DNA of 64,000 nt from Brevibacterium gallinarum (GCF_014836885.1 NZ_JACSPY010000007.1:108170-172169), one strand, 5' to 3'; shown: positions 35,526-44,057, counted from the stretch's first letter. Notes: generated by a model not told the origin, from the letters alone. Program-made: numbers and translations.

Positions 35526-35818
35526 CGGCACTGGATCCGGTCATCCACGCTGACTCGCGCCTGCGCATCATGGCCGCCCTGGCCGGGCTGCCGGCCGGTG
35601 ACGAGGTGCTGTTCACCCGCCTGCGCAAGGACCTGTCGATGACCGCCGGGAATCTCTCCACCCACCTGCGCAAGCTCGAAGAAGCCGGCTACCTCACCCA
35701 GACCAAGACCATCGAAGGCCGCACACCGGCCACCTACCTCTCCCTCACCGCCACCGGCCGCGCAGCCTATGAGACCTACTTGACCAATCTGCGCACCATC
35801 CTGGAAGGAAACCCCTGA
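35522..35818 (+). CDS. Small winged-helix regulator (HTH_34/MarR-like)
   Basis: A 98-residue DNA-binding protein consisting of little more than one winged-helix domain: RLRIMAALAGLPAGDEVLFTRLRKDLSMTAGNLSTHLRKLEEAGYLTQTKTIEGRTPATYLSLTATGRAAYETYL. The recognition helix is TAGNLSTHLRKLEEAGYL and the wing follows. This is the PF13601-type layout. It overlaps genes on both sides (ATGA upstream, TGATG downstream), so it is tightly coupled to the operon and probably binds the CAAAC-N2-GTTTG boxes at 34833-34861. Confidence 0.88.
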   Translation: MTALDPVIHADSRLRIMAALAGLPAGDEVLFTRLRKDLSMTAGNLSTHLRKLEEAGYLTQTKTIEGRTPATYLSLTATGRAAYETYLTNLRTILEGNP

Positions 35819-36762
35819 TGTCACCGACCCCCACCCTCAGCCAACCGCAGCGTACAAACGCGCCCACCTCCTCGGGCACGGCCGCTGTCACCGTCGACAA
35901 CGTCGCCAAGTCCTTCGGCACCACCACCGTGCTCTCGCGCATGAATCTGCGCATCACCCCCGGTGAGGCCGTCGGCATCCTCGGGCCCAACGGCGCAGGC
36001 AAGTCCACGCTGCTCTCCCTCATCACCGGTGAACGGACACCTGATGCCGGCAGCGTGGCGATCTTCGGGGCCAACCCGCGCACACCCGAGGCGCGGCGCA
36101 CGATGGGCGTGACCCCGCAGGCGACTTCGCTGCCGGAGGTGCTCAAGGTCCGCGAGGTCCTCGACTTCGTCGCCGCGCACTACCCGAACCCGCTGTCGAC
36201 GAGTGAGCTGCTCGACGATCTCGACCTCACCGCACTGGCCGGCAAGCAGTGCGGCGGCCTCTCCGGCGGGCAGAAGCGCCGCGTCATGCTCGCTGTCGCG
36301 CTCGTCGGCAATCCCGACATGCTCGTCCTCGATGAGCCCTCGACCGGTCTCGACGTCGAATCCCGCCAGCAGGTGTGGCAGCGCATCCAGGCGTTCAGCG
36401 CAGCCGGTGGCACCCTGCTTGTCACCAGCCACCACTTCGATGAGATCGAGCGCCTCGCAGACCGGGTCGTCATGCTCGCCGACGGGCAGATCATCGTCGA
36501 CGACCAGCTCGAACGCGTCCGCACCGCCGTCGACTTACGCCATGTCACCGTCACGCTACCCGACACCCCCGAGGCGGTCATCGCCGCACTGCCCGGTGTC
36601 ACCGGCATCCAGCCCGGTGAGGGTGCCCGGCAGGTCATCACCTGCAGCGATTCCGATGCCTTCATCCGCGCTCTCATCGCCGAGGGCCTGACATTCACCG
36701 ATCTCGAAGTGCGCGGGGCCAGCCTCGAAGAGGCCGTTGCTGCCCACACCGCAGGTCACTGA
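35818..36762 (+). CDS. ABC transporter ATP-binding protein
   Basis: Cytosolic ATPase of an ABC-2 type exporter, 314 residues. Walker A GPNGAGKS at residues 57-64, signature LSGGQKRRV, Walker B MLVLDEPSTGLD and switch His in LLVTSHHFDEIE are all intact. A C-terminal extension of about 80 residues (from DDQLERVRTAVDLRHVTVTLP) is typical of drug or lipid exporter ATPases. It is translationally coupled to the winged-helix gene by TGATG, and the permease follows 24 bases downstream. Confidence 0.92.
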   Translation: MSPTPTLSQPQRTNAPTSSGTAAVTVDNVAKSFGTTTVLSRMNLRITPGEAVGILGPNGAGKSTLLSLITGERTPDAGSVAIFGANPRTPEARRTMGVTPQATSLPEVLKVREVLDFVAAHYPNPLSTSELLDDLDLTALAGKQCGGLSGGQKRRVMLAVALVGNPDMLVLDEPSTGLDVESRQQVWQRIQAFSAAGGTLLVTSHHFDEIERLADRVVMLADGQIIVDDQLERVRTAVDLRHVTVTLPDTPEAVIAALPGVTGIQPGEGARQVITCSDSDAFIRALIAEGLTFTDLEVRGASLEEAVAAHTAGH

Positions 36763-36786
36763 CCGACAGCACCGACAGGAGCAGCT

Positions 36787-37578
36787 ATGTCCACCACCGC
36801 CGCCCCGGCTCTTTACCTGCCGCATCTCATCTACCGCACCCGCGACACCCTGCGCGTACCCGTCGTCGTCATCTCCGCAGCCGTCTTCCCCGTCATGGTC
36901 TTCGCGATCTTCTTCCTGCCGTTTATGGACGGCACCCCTGCCGACCAGCAGGCAGCCGTCGCCTTGGCCGGGGTCGCCCAGCTCGGGCTCATGGGCGTGG
37001 TGAGCACGTTCCTGTTCAACTACGGCATCGGCATCGCCGAAGAGCGCAAGGCCGAATGGTCCAACTACCTGCGCACCCTGCCGACCGGCCCAGGCCCGTT
37101 CTTCTCCGCCCGCGTGGCGGTGGCGGTCATCGTCGTGCTCATCGCCGTCGTGCCGCTGTTCATCGTCGCGATGGCCGCCACCCCGGTGCTCGAGCCCTTC
37201 GTCGCCGGTGAGCTGGGCTGGTGGCGGCTGGCCGCGCTCATCCCGGCGTGGATCCTGGCTGCGCTGCCGTTCCTGTTCGGCGGGCTGCTCATCGGCTACC
37301 TCGCCACACCGAAGGCTGCGGTGGCGATCACCCAGATCGCCTTCCTGCCCTTCGCCGCTGTCGGCGGGCTCATCCTGCCAGTGCAGGCGATGCCCGGCTG
37401 GCTCAACGCGATCTCCGAGTTCACCCCGGCCCGCCCCGGCCGCGATGCGGTCACCGCACTCATCGGCGAGGGCTCGGTCGACATGCTCAATGTCGTTGTG
37501 TGGCTCGGCTGGCTCGTCCCGCTCATCATCGCCGCCGTGTGGGCGCACCGCCGCGATGAGGGCCGCCGCTTCTCCTGA
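36787..37578 (+). CDS. ABC-2 type permease
   Basis: Membrane subunit of the exporter, 263 residues, with six predicted helices (VPVVVISAAVFPVMVFAIFFLPF, AVALAGVAQLGLMGVVSTFLF, VAVAVIVVLIAVVPLFIVAMA, LAALIPAWILAALPFLFGGLLIG, AVAITQIAFLPFAAVGGLIL and the last WLGWLVPLIIAAVW). The loop MPGWLNAISEFTPARPGRDAV before the last helix matches ABC-2 permeases such as the DrrB/NodJ group. It has an AGGAG ribosome site. It ends the operon; a terminator follows. The substrate is unknown. Confidence 0.9.
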   Translation: MSTTAAPALYLPHLIYRTRDTLRVPVVVISAAVFPVMVFAIFFLPFMDGTPADQQAAVALAGVAQLGLMGVVSTFLFNYGIGIAEERKAEWSNYLRTLPTGPGPFFSARVAVAVIVVLIAVVPLFIVAMAATPVLEPFVAGELGWWRLAALIPAWILAALPFLFGGLLIGYLATPKAAVAITQIAFLPFAAVGGLILPVQAMPGWLNAISEFTPARPGRDAVTALIGEGSVDMLNVVVWLGWLVPLIIAAVWAHRRDEGRRFS

Positions 37579-37607
37579 CCCACTCCCCTCAATCACCCTC
37601 GCAACAG

Positions 37608-37639
37608 ACGGTCCGGCATCCGAGACGATGCCGGACCGT
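37608..37639 (+). terminator. Terminator after HTH-ABC operon
   Basis: A perfect 13-base stem (ACGGTCCGGCATC with GATGCCGGACCGT) and a 6-base loop, with CAAC/GTTG pairing outside it, about 30 bases after the permease stop. Confidence 0.85.
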
Positions 37640-37706
37640 TGTCGTGTCGCTCACCAGGACAATCACCGCCAGACGTGCGAGGCGTGCGCTTCCTCCCATC
37701 CAATCC

Positions 37707-37764
37707 TTGACCGTGACCTGCACCACACCTACAGTTAACGCAACGCTGTTGCATTGATTGCAAC
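37707..37764 (+). promoter_or_regulatory. Promoter and operator of the creatinase cluster
   Basis: A good promoter is visible: TTGACC (37707-37712), 17-base spacer, TACAGT (37730-37735). Starting at about +1 lies GCAAC (37740-37744), GCT, then GTTGCA-TTGAT-TGCAAC (37748-37764), a perfect 6-base inverted repeat with a flanking half-site. This position suits a repressor. The IclR-family gene at 40626 in the same cluster is the natural candidate. A strong ribosome site AAAGGAGG (37784-37791) follows. Confidence 0.7.
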
Positions 37765-37796
37765 TTACGAGTTTTCTGCTTCCAAAGGAGGAAGCC

Positions 37797-39200
37797 ATGG
37801 TCATGGAACCGAAAGCCCCCAGTCCTGACACCGTCCCCGACGGAACCCAACCGCACCCGGTGCGCAGCACCTCGGGAGCCTACGGCCCCACGCTCAGCGG
37901 ACAGGGACGCACACACCCAGACGGTGTCGACCGGGCCACCCGCCGCCGCGTCATCGCCGCCAGCTTCATCGGCAACTTCGTCGAATGGTTCGACTACGCC
38001 GTCTACGGCTACCTCGCCACCACGATCGCCGTGGTGTTCTTCCCCGAAAGCGACCGCCAGGTTGCGCTGCTCTCGACGTTCGCACTCTTCGCCATCAGCT
38101 TCCTCATCCGACCGATCGGCGGATTCTTCTGGGGTCACCTCGGCGACCGGGTCGGCCGGCGCGTGGCATTGAGCTGGTCGATCCTGCTGATGTCGCTGGC
38201 GACCTTCTGCATCGCCCTCATCCCCGGGTATGCGACCATCGGGTTCTGGGCGCCGGTCCTGCTGCTCATCATGCGCGTCGTCCAGGGCTTCTCCGCCTCC
38301 GGTGAGTATGCCGGAGCCTCGGCCTTCCTCGTCGAATACGCCCCACCCCACCGCCGCGGGATCTACGCCGCGATCGTGCCGGCCTCGACGGCGACCGGAC
38401 TGCTCATGGGCTCGCTCATCGCCGCACTCCTCTACGGCGTCCTCTCCCCCGATCAACTCTCTGACTGGGGCTGGCGGATCCCGTTCCTGCTCGCCGCCCC
38501 GATGGGCCTCATCGGCCGCTACATCCGCACGAAGCTCGAAGACACCCCGGTGTTCAAGGAGATGGCCGCTGAGGATGAGGCGCTCAAGGCCCCAGCTGGG
38601 GACCTGTTCAAGAAGTACTGGAAGGTGCTCATCCTCGCCTCCGGCGCGGTGCTGCTCAACGCCGTGGGCTTCTACCTGCTGCTGAGCTACATGCCGACCT
38701 ACCTCACCGAGGTCGTCAAGCTCAGCCCGACCCTGTCGAACCTTTCGACGACTGTGGCACTGCTGACCTACATCGGCTTCATCCTGCTCACCGGGCTGCT
38801 CTCCGACCGGCTCGGCCGCAAGAAGGTCCTCATCTCCGCCTCAGTGCTGTTCATGCTGCTGACGGTGCCGCTGTTCATGGTGCTCGACACCGGGATCTTC
38901 ATCCTCATCCTCTGCGTCCAGGTGGCGCTCGGTGCGCTGCTGACCCTCAACGACGGCACCCTGCCGAGCTTCCTGGCCGAGCAGTTCCCGACCCGCGTGC
39001 GCTACTCCGGCTTCGCGGTGTGCTTCAACCTCTCGAATGCGCTCTTCGGCGGCACAGCCCCATTCATGGCGACCTTCCTCATCGCCGCCAGCGGCTCGGA
39101 TCTCGCACCGGCCTGGTACCTCGTCACCGCAGCGCTCGTCTCCCTCATCGCCGTGGCCCTGGCGAAGGAGACCTTCCGCAAACCGCTCGAACACGACTGA
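37797..39200 (+). CDS. MFS transporter, MHS (ProP/KgtP-like) family
   Basis: Proton-coupled uptake carrier of the metabolite:H+ symporter group, 467 residues, 12 helices after a polar N-terminal tail of about 50 residues. Family marks are FIGNFVEWFDYAVYGYLAT in helix 1, the loop GHLGDRVGRRVAL, RVVQGFSASGEYAGASAFLVEYAP and the loop LSDRLGRKKVLI. MHS carriers move betaines, proline, 2-oxoacids and similar compounds; with creatinase next door, creatine is a reasonable substrate (inference). ATG 37797 has a near-perfect AAAGGAGG 5 bases upstream. The longer frame from 37758 starts inside the operator. Confidence 0.9.
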   Translation: MVMEPKAPSPDTVPDGTQPHPVRSTSGAYGPTLSGQGRTHPDGVDRATRRRVIAASFIGNFVEWFDYAVYGYLATTIAVVFFPESDRQVALLSTFALFAISFLIRPIGGFFWGHLGDRVGRRVALSWSILLMSLATFCIALIPGYATIGFWAPVLLLIMRVVQGFSASGEYAGASAFLVEYAPPHRRGIYAAIVPASTATGLLMGSLIAALLYGVLSPDQLSDWGWRIPFLLAAPMGLIGRYIRTKLEDTPVFKEMAAEDEALKAPAGDLFKKYWKVLILASGAVLLNAVGFYLLLSYMPTYLTEVVKLSPTLSNLSTTVALLTYIGFILLTGLLSDRLGRKKVLISASVLFMLLTVPLFMVLDTGIFILILCVQVALGALLTLNDGTLPSFLAEQFPTRVRYSGFAVCFNLSNALFGGTAPFMATFLIAASGSDLAPAWYLVTAALVSLIAVALAKETFRKPLEHD

Positions 39201-39259
39201 CCACCACAGCACCACCACTGCTTGACACCCAACCCGATCCTGCCCGAAAGGAGACTCAC

Positions 39260-40576
39260 ATGTCCTTCACCGCACCCCACACGGCCACTCCTCCCACCAC
39301 GGCCGGGGCACCCAACCCAGCCGATCCGCCGCAGGCGACCCCCGCCTCGGCGGCGGAGGCCATGGCAGCCGAACGGCTGAAGATCATGCACAACGGCCAG
39401 AAGGTGCCGCTGACCTTCTCCCCTGCCGAGTTCGAGCGCCGGCTCGGCGGGCTGCGCCAGATCATGGCCGAGCAGGACTGCGACGCCGTGGTGCTGACCT
39501 CGTATCACGGGATCAAGTACTACTCCGACTTCCTCTTCACCTCCTTCGGCCGCTCCTATGCGCTTGTGGTGACGCCGGAGGATTCGGTGTCGGTGACCGC
39601 GAACATCGACGCCGGGATGCCGTGGCGGCGCAGCCACGGGGAGAACATCGTCTACACGGACTGGCGGCGCGACAACTACTTCTTCGGCATCACCGAAGCG
39701 CTGCGCCAGCGCGGCATCCGCACCCGCCGGATCGGCGTCGAATACGACTTCCTCACCCTCGACCAGCATGCGAAGCTCCAGGCCGCGCTGCCGGATGCCG
39801 AGCTCGTCGACATCAGTGCCGCTGCGATGCGGCAGCGGATGGTGAAGTCAGCTGAGGAGATCGAGGTCATCACGCATGGCGCGCGGATCGCCGACATCGG
39901 CGGGTATGCCGCGCGCGAGGTGATCCGGGAGGGCATCAGCGAATACGAGGTCGCCCTCATCGGCACCGAGGCGATGGTCCACGAGATCGCCCGCACCTTC
40001 CCCGACTCCGAGATCCGCGACACCTGGGTGTGGTTCCAGTCCGGGATCAACACCGATGGGGCGCACAACTGGGCGACCACCCGCAAGCTGGAGCACGGCG
40101 ACATCCTCTCGCTCAACTGCTTCCCGATGAGCTCGGGCTACTACACGGCACTCGAGCGCACGCTGTTCCTCGGCGAGCCGGATGAGCGCAGCCTTGAGCT
40201 GTGGAAGACGAACGTCGAGGTGCATGAGGCCGGCCTGGAGCTCATCCGCCCTGGCGCGGTGTGCTCGGAGATCGCTGCTGAGCTCAACCTCATCTACGCC
40301 GATGCCGGGTTGCTGCCCAACCGCACCTTCGGCTACGGGCATTCCTTCGGGGTGCTCAGCCACTACTACGGCCGTGAGGCCGGCCTGGAGCTGCGTGAGG
40401 ACATCAACACCGTCATCGAACCGGGCATGGTCGTATCCATGGAGCCGATGATCACGATCCCCGAAGGCCAGCCGGGTGCCGGTGGGTACCGCGAGCACGA
40501 CATCCTCGTCGTCGAAGAGAACGGTGCTCGCAACATCACCGGGTTCCCGTTCGGTCCTGAGCACAACATTCTGTGA
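39260..40576 (+). CDS. Creatinase (creatine amidinohydrolase)
   Basis: Hydrolyses creatine to sarcosine and urea; pita-bread fold but metal-free, unlike M24 peptidases. The 438-residue product matches Pseudomonas creatinase along its length from memory: TSYHGIKYYSDFLFTSFGR, ANIDAGMPWRR, QSGINTDGAHN, LSLNCFPM, YYTALERTLFL, TFGYGHSFGVLSHYYGREAG and SMEPMI. His269, Glu299 and Glu395 align with the known catalytic His232, Glu262 and Glu358 at a constant offset of 37. An extra 37-residue N-terminal tail rich in Pro, Ala and Thr is unusual. AAAGGAG precedes ATG 39260. No sarcosine oxidase or urease gene is in the window. Confidence 0.9.
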   Translation: MSFTAPHTATPPTTAGAPNPADPPQATPASAAEAMAAERLKIMHNGQKVPLTFSPAEFERRLGGLRQIMAEQDCDAVVLTSYHGIKYYSDFLFTSFGRSYALVVTPEDSVSVTANIDAGMPWRRSHGENIVYTDWRRDNYFFGITEALRQRGIRTRRIGVEYDFLTLDQHAKLQAALPDAELVDISAAAMRQRMVKSAEEIEVITHGARIADIGGYAAREVIREGISEYEVALIGTEAMVHEIARTFPDSEIRDTWVWFQSGINTDGAHNWATTRKLEHGDILSLNCFPMSSGYYTALERTLFLGEPDERSLELWKTNVEVHEAGLELIRPGAVCSEIAAELNLIYADAGLLPNRTFGYGHSFGVLSHYYGREAGLELREDINTVIEPGMVVSMEPMITIPEGQPGAGGYREHDILVVEENGARNITGFPFGPEHNIL

Positions 40577-40625
40577 CCAGCGGTGACCTGCCGCGCCCGC
40601 TAGGCTGTTGACAAGGAGGAAGACG

Positions 40626-41357
40626 ATGCGAGAGTCCGATCCGGCAGCCGGGCGCGGCAGGTCCGTGACCGCGAACATCCTGGCAGTGCTGCGCTGCTTC
40701 TCCGTCGACGAGCCGCTGCTCGGCGTCACGGAGCTGGCCGCCCGCCTCGACCTGCACAAGTCCTCTGTCTCGCGGATCCTCTCCGCCCTTGAGGACGAGG
40801 AGGTCGTCGAGCAGGATCCGCATTCGAAGAAGTACCGGCTCGGCCTCGGCCTGCTCGCCATCGCCGGGCCGATGCTCGCGACCCTCGACATCCGCCGGTT
40901 CGCACTCCCGGTGCTCACTGAGCTGAGCGAGTCGACCGGGGAGACCGCCGCGCTGACGGTGTGGAGTGCTGCCGAAGCGGTCGTCGTCGAGCAGGTGGCC
41001 AGCACCCAGCCCATCAAGCACACCGTGCCGCTCGGCACCCGCTACACCAACCTCGACTCCGCCTCGGTGCAGGTCTTCGCCGCCGAGGCGGAGGTCACCG
41101 GCCAGCACGCAGAGCCGGGACTCACCGCACGCCTGGAGGAGGTGCGCACGCGCGGATACGCCGTCAATCATGCCGCAACCTCACCCGACGTCGCCGGCAT
41201 CGCCGCCGGAGTCCGCGATCACCGCGGTGAACTCGTCGCAGCGCTCATCGTCGCCGCACCGCTGTATCGGGTGCCCGATGACCGGATCGGCGAACTCGGG
41301 GCAGCCTGCGCTGCTGCGGCAGCAGACCTGTCGATGCGCCTGGGCCACCGCAGCTGA
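40626..41357 (+). CDS. IclR-family transcriptional regulator
   Basis: A 243-residue regulator with an N-terminal winged helix (SVTANILAVLRCFSVDEPLLGVTELAARLDLHKSSVSRILSALEDEEVVEQ) and a C-terminal effector domain (from KKYRLGLGLLAIAG; ETAALTVW; GIAAGVRDHRGELVAALIVAAPLYRV). It probably senses creatine or a related compound and controls the cluster through the GTTGCA-N5-TGCAAC site at 37748-37764; this is inferred from position. ATG 40626 has AGGAGG 6 bases upstream. It lies 49 bases after creatinase on the same strand. Confidence 0.9.
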   Translation: MRESDPAAGRGRSVTANILAVLRCFSVDEPLLGVTELAARLDLHKSSVSRILSALEDEEVVEQDPHSKKYRLGLGLLAIAGPMLATLDIRRFALPVLTELSESTGETAALTVWSAAEAVVVEQVASTQPIKHTVPLGTRYTNLDSASVQVFAAEAEVTGQHAEPGLTARLEEVRTRGYAVNHAATSPDVAGIAAGVRDHRGELVAALIVAAPLYRVPDDRIGELGAACAAAAADLSMRLGHRS

Positions 41358-41411
41358 CCTGCGCGTGACCTGCCTCACGTAAGCTGATGCCAGGCGAAGG
41401 AGGGAGCCGCT

Positions 41412-43046
41412 ATGCACATCGTCGTCATCGGTTCGGGACTGGCCGGCCTGGTCGCAGCCACAGAGGCCTGCGCGTTAGGGGCGACAGTGACCCTCGTCGA
41501 CCAGGAGTCGGAGAACAACCTCGGCGGCCAGGCCTACTGGTCCTTCGGCGGGCTGTTCCTCATCGACTCGCCTGAGCAGCGGAGGATGGGCATCCGCGAC
41601 TCCCGTGAACTCGCCCACCGGGACTGGATGTCGACAGCCGGATTCGATGACTCCGATGTGTGGCCGCGCCGCTGGGCGGAGGCCTACCTGGAGTTCGCCG
41701 CCGGTGAGAAGCGCGCCTGGCTGGCCGGCAAGGGCCACCGGCTCTTCCCCATCGTCGGATGGGCTGAGCGCGGTGACGGCCGGGCGGACGGGCACGGCAA
41801 CTCGGTGCCGCGCTTCCACATCACCTGGGGCACCGGGCCCGGCATCGTCGAACCGTTCCTCATCACCGCCAAGGAGCAGGTGCGCGCAGGCAAGCTCATC
41901 CCCCGCTTCCGGCACAAGGTCACCGAGCTCACCCGCTCACCTGCCGGCGTCACCGGGGTGGCCGGTCGCGTGCTCGCCCCCGATCCCGCCCCGCGCGGGA
42001 GGCCCACCACGCCCGAGGCGGTGGGTGACTTCTCGATCGCTGCCGATGCCGTCATCATCGCCTCCGGTGGGATCGGCGGGAACCACGAGCTCGTGCGCGC
42101 GGCCTGGCCGCAGCGCCTGGGCCGCGCCCCGCAGTCGCTGCTCACCGGCGTACCGGCCTACGTCGACGGGTCGATGTTCCCCGTCGCCCAGGCTGCCGGC
42201 GCGCACATCCACGCCCCGGACCGCATGTGGCACTACGTCGAGGGGATCCGGAACTGGAACCCGATCTGGCCCGGCCACGGCATCCGCATCCTGCCCGGAC
42301 CCTCCTCCCTGTGGCTCGATGCCGACGGTGACCGCCTGCCGGCCCCGAACTTCCCCGGCTTCGACACGCTCGGCACCCTCGGGCACCTGCGCTCCGGGGG
42401 TCATGAGCACTCCTGGTTCATCCTGAATGAGCGGATCATCTCGAAGGAGTTCGCGCTGTCCGGCTCGGAGCAGAACCCCGATCTCACCGGGCGCTCGGTC
42501 CGCAGGCTCGCCGGCCGCCTCGGCTCCGGGCCTCCCGGGCCGGTGGCCGACTTCCTGCGCCACGGCGAGGACTTCCTCACAGCTGCAACAGTCCCTGAAC
42601 TCGTCGACCAGATGGCCCGGCTCGAACCGGCCCATGCACTCGATGCCGCAGCGATCGGCGAGGTCATCGCCGCCCGTGACGCGCAGCTGGCCAACGGCTT
42701 CGGCAAGGATGCGCAGCTGGCTGCCATCCGCGATGCCCGCGGCTACCGCGGCGATCGGCTCATGCGCACGGCTGCCCCGCACCGGCTGACCGATCCAGCC
42801 GCTGGCCCGCTCATCGCCGTCAGGCTGCGGACGCTGACCCGCAAGACCCTCGGCGGGCTGCACACGGACCTCGACGCCCGTGTCCTCGACGCCTCCGGCC
42901 GGCCGATCTCCGGTCTCTTCGCTGCCGGTGAGGCGGCGGGTTTCGGCGGTGGCGGGATGCACGGTCACCGGTCGCTGGAGGGCACTTTCCTCGGCGGCTG
43001 TCTGTTCTCCGGCCGGGTCGCCGGCCGTGCGGCGGCCCGGGGCTGA
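41412..43046 (+). CDS. FAD-binding dehydrogenase (fumarate reductase/KstD-like flavoprotein)
   Basis: A 544-residue flavoprotein. The FAD fold is VVIGSGLAGLVAATEACALGATVTLVDQE at the N-terminus, followed by NNLGGQAYWSFGGLFL, the second nucleotide segment ADAVIIASGGIGGNHELVRAAWP and the C-terminal FAD site LFAAGEAAGFGGGGMHGHRSLEGTFLGGCLFSGR. The overall layout matches the actinobacterial 'FAD-binding dehydrogenase' group (Rv0785-like) in the succinate dehydrogenase/3-ketosteroid dehydrogenase superfamily. The substrate is unknown; it does not look like sarcosine oxidase. It lies 54 bases after the IclR gene with GGAGGGAG upstream of ATG. Confidence 0.85.
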   Translation: MHIVVIGSGLAGLVAATEACALGATVTLVDQESENNLGGQAYWSFGGLFLIDSPEQRRMGIRDSRELAHRDWMSTAGFDDSDVWPRRWAEAYLEFAAGEKRAWLAGKGHRLFPIVGWAERGDGRADGHGNSVPRFHITWGTGPGIVEPFLITAKEQVRAGKLIPRFRHKVTELTRSPAGVTGVAGRVLAPDPAPRGRPTTPEAVGDFSIAADAVIIASGGIGGNHELVRAAWPQRLGRAPQSLLTGVPAYVDGSMFPVAQAAGAHIHAPDRMWHYVEGIRNWNPIWPGHGIRILPGPSSLWLDADGDRLPAPNFPGFDTLGTLGHLRSGGHEHSWFILNERIISKEFALSGSEQNPDLTGRSVRRLAGRLGSGPPGPVADFLRHGEDFLTAATVPELVDQMARLEPAHALDAAAIGEVIAARDAQLANGFGKDAQLAAIRDARGYRGDRLMRTAAPHRLTDPAAGPLIAVRLRTLTRKTLGGLHTDLDARVLDASGRPISGLFAAGEAAGFGGGGMHGHRSLEGTFLGGCLFSGRVAGRAAARG

Positions 43047-43050
43047 GCCG

Positions 43051-43482
43051 ATGGTCACCTCTGCTCATGCCGCTTCCGCTTCCGAGGTGGTTCCCGCCGC
43101 CGGTGCGGTCGTCGCCGACGGCTGTGGCCGGGTGCTGCTCGTCAAGCGCGGTCTGCAGCCGCATCGCGGCCGCTGGTCAGTGCCCGGCGGGACGGTCGAG
43201 CCCGGTGAGACCTGGCAGCAGGCCGCGGCTCGCGAGGTGTTCGAGGAGACCGGTCTGCAGGTGGCCATCGGCCCGCAGCTCTGGTGCGTCGATGTGCCGG
43301 CTGGTGGGAACCGCGTCTACCGGATCCGGGATTTCGCCGCCACTGTCACCGGCGGTCAGCTGCGTGCTGGTGACGATGCCGCTGACGTGCGGTGGGTGAC
43401 TGCTGCGGCGCTGGCACAGCTGCCGCTGACTCCGGATCTTGACCGGCTGCTCCATGACAGCGGGGTGTTCGACTGCGCGTGA
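43051..43482 (+). CDS. Nudix hydrolase
   Basis: A 143-residue pyrophosphohydrolase with a full Nudix box: GGTVEPGETWQQAAAREVFEETGL (matches G-x5-E-x7-REVxEExG-L). The substrate cannot be deduced. ATG 43051 lies 4 bases after the FAD dehydrogenase stop, so the two are probably cotranslated; the ribosome site is poor. It is the last plus-strand gene of the creatinase cluster and faces the SnoaL-like gene with only 7 bases between stops. Confidence 0.88.
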   Translation: MVTSAHAASASEVVPAAGAVVADGCGRVLLVKRGLQPHRGRWSVPGGTVEPGETWQQAAAREVFEETGLQVAIGPQLWCVDVPAGGNRVYRIRDFAATVTGGQLRAGDDAADVRWVTAAALAQLPLTPDLDRLLHDSGVFDCA

Positions 43483-43489
43483 GCAGGAG

Positions 43490-43999
43490 TCAGTCCTGCC
43501 GATTCCCGTCCTCGCCCGGGTGGTGCGCGGCTTCGAGTGCCGCAGCGGCCTGCCGGCGGGTGAGTTCGCTGATCCGTTCGGCTTCGTCGACGGCGACTGC
43601 GGTGTAGGCGCGAAGCCCTGCACGGTCGCGGCGCAGCAGGTAGACGTACAGGCCTTCGGTCAGCAGCCGTCCCCGGGAGTCGTAGAACAGCCACCGCACA
43701 TCGGCGAGCAGGAGTCTGTCGGTGATCACCCGGCAGCCGAGCAGCTCATGGGCGATGTCGGCCAGGCCGAGCTGCTGGTAGCGCGGATAGCCCTGCTGCA
43801 GACCGGCGGCCATCTCCTCCCGTGAGTCGAGCACACCGGCGAATGCGTCGCTGATGACCATGCCCGGCTCACCCCACAGGCCGGCACTCGTCTCCGCGTC
43901 GAAGGTGCGCAGGGCGGCGCCGTAGGCGCGCAGGAACGCGTTGACCTGGGTGCGGGTCTTCTCGTCTGCCGGCCTGCCGATGAGCTGGTCATCCGTCAT
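43490..43999 (-). CDS. NTF2/SnoaL-like protein
   Basis: A 169-residue protein that looks like a cone-shaped NTF2/SnoaL fold: RTQVNAFLRAYGAALRTFDAETSAGLWGEPGMVISDAFAGVLDSREEMAAGLQQGYPRYQQLGLADIAHELL, then beta-rich ADVRWLFYDSRGRLLTEGLYVYLLRR. Such proteins are often polyketide cyclase-like or stress proteins; no catalytic pair is obvious. ATG 43999 is preceded by TACCGT ending 6 bases upstream, so the mRNA is likely leaderless. Confidence 0.75.
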   Translation of the reverse strand: MTDDQLIGRPADEKTRTQVNAFLRAYGAALRTFDAETSAGLWGEPGMVISDAFAGVLDSREEMAAGLQQGYPRYQQLGLADIAHELLGCRVITDRLLLADVRWLFYDSRGRLLTEGLYVYLLRRDRAGLRAYTAVAVDEAERISELTRRQAAAALEAAHHPGEDGNRQD

Positions 44000-44057
44000 G
44001 GTTCCACGGTAGGCCGCTGCGGCCGGTTCGTCGAGGGTGCTGACGGCTGGCAGACAA

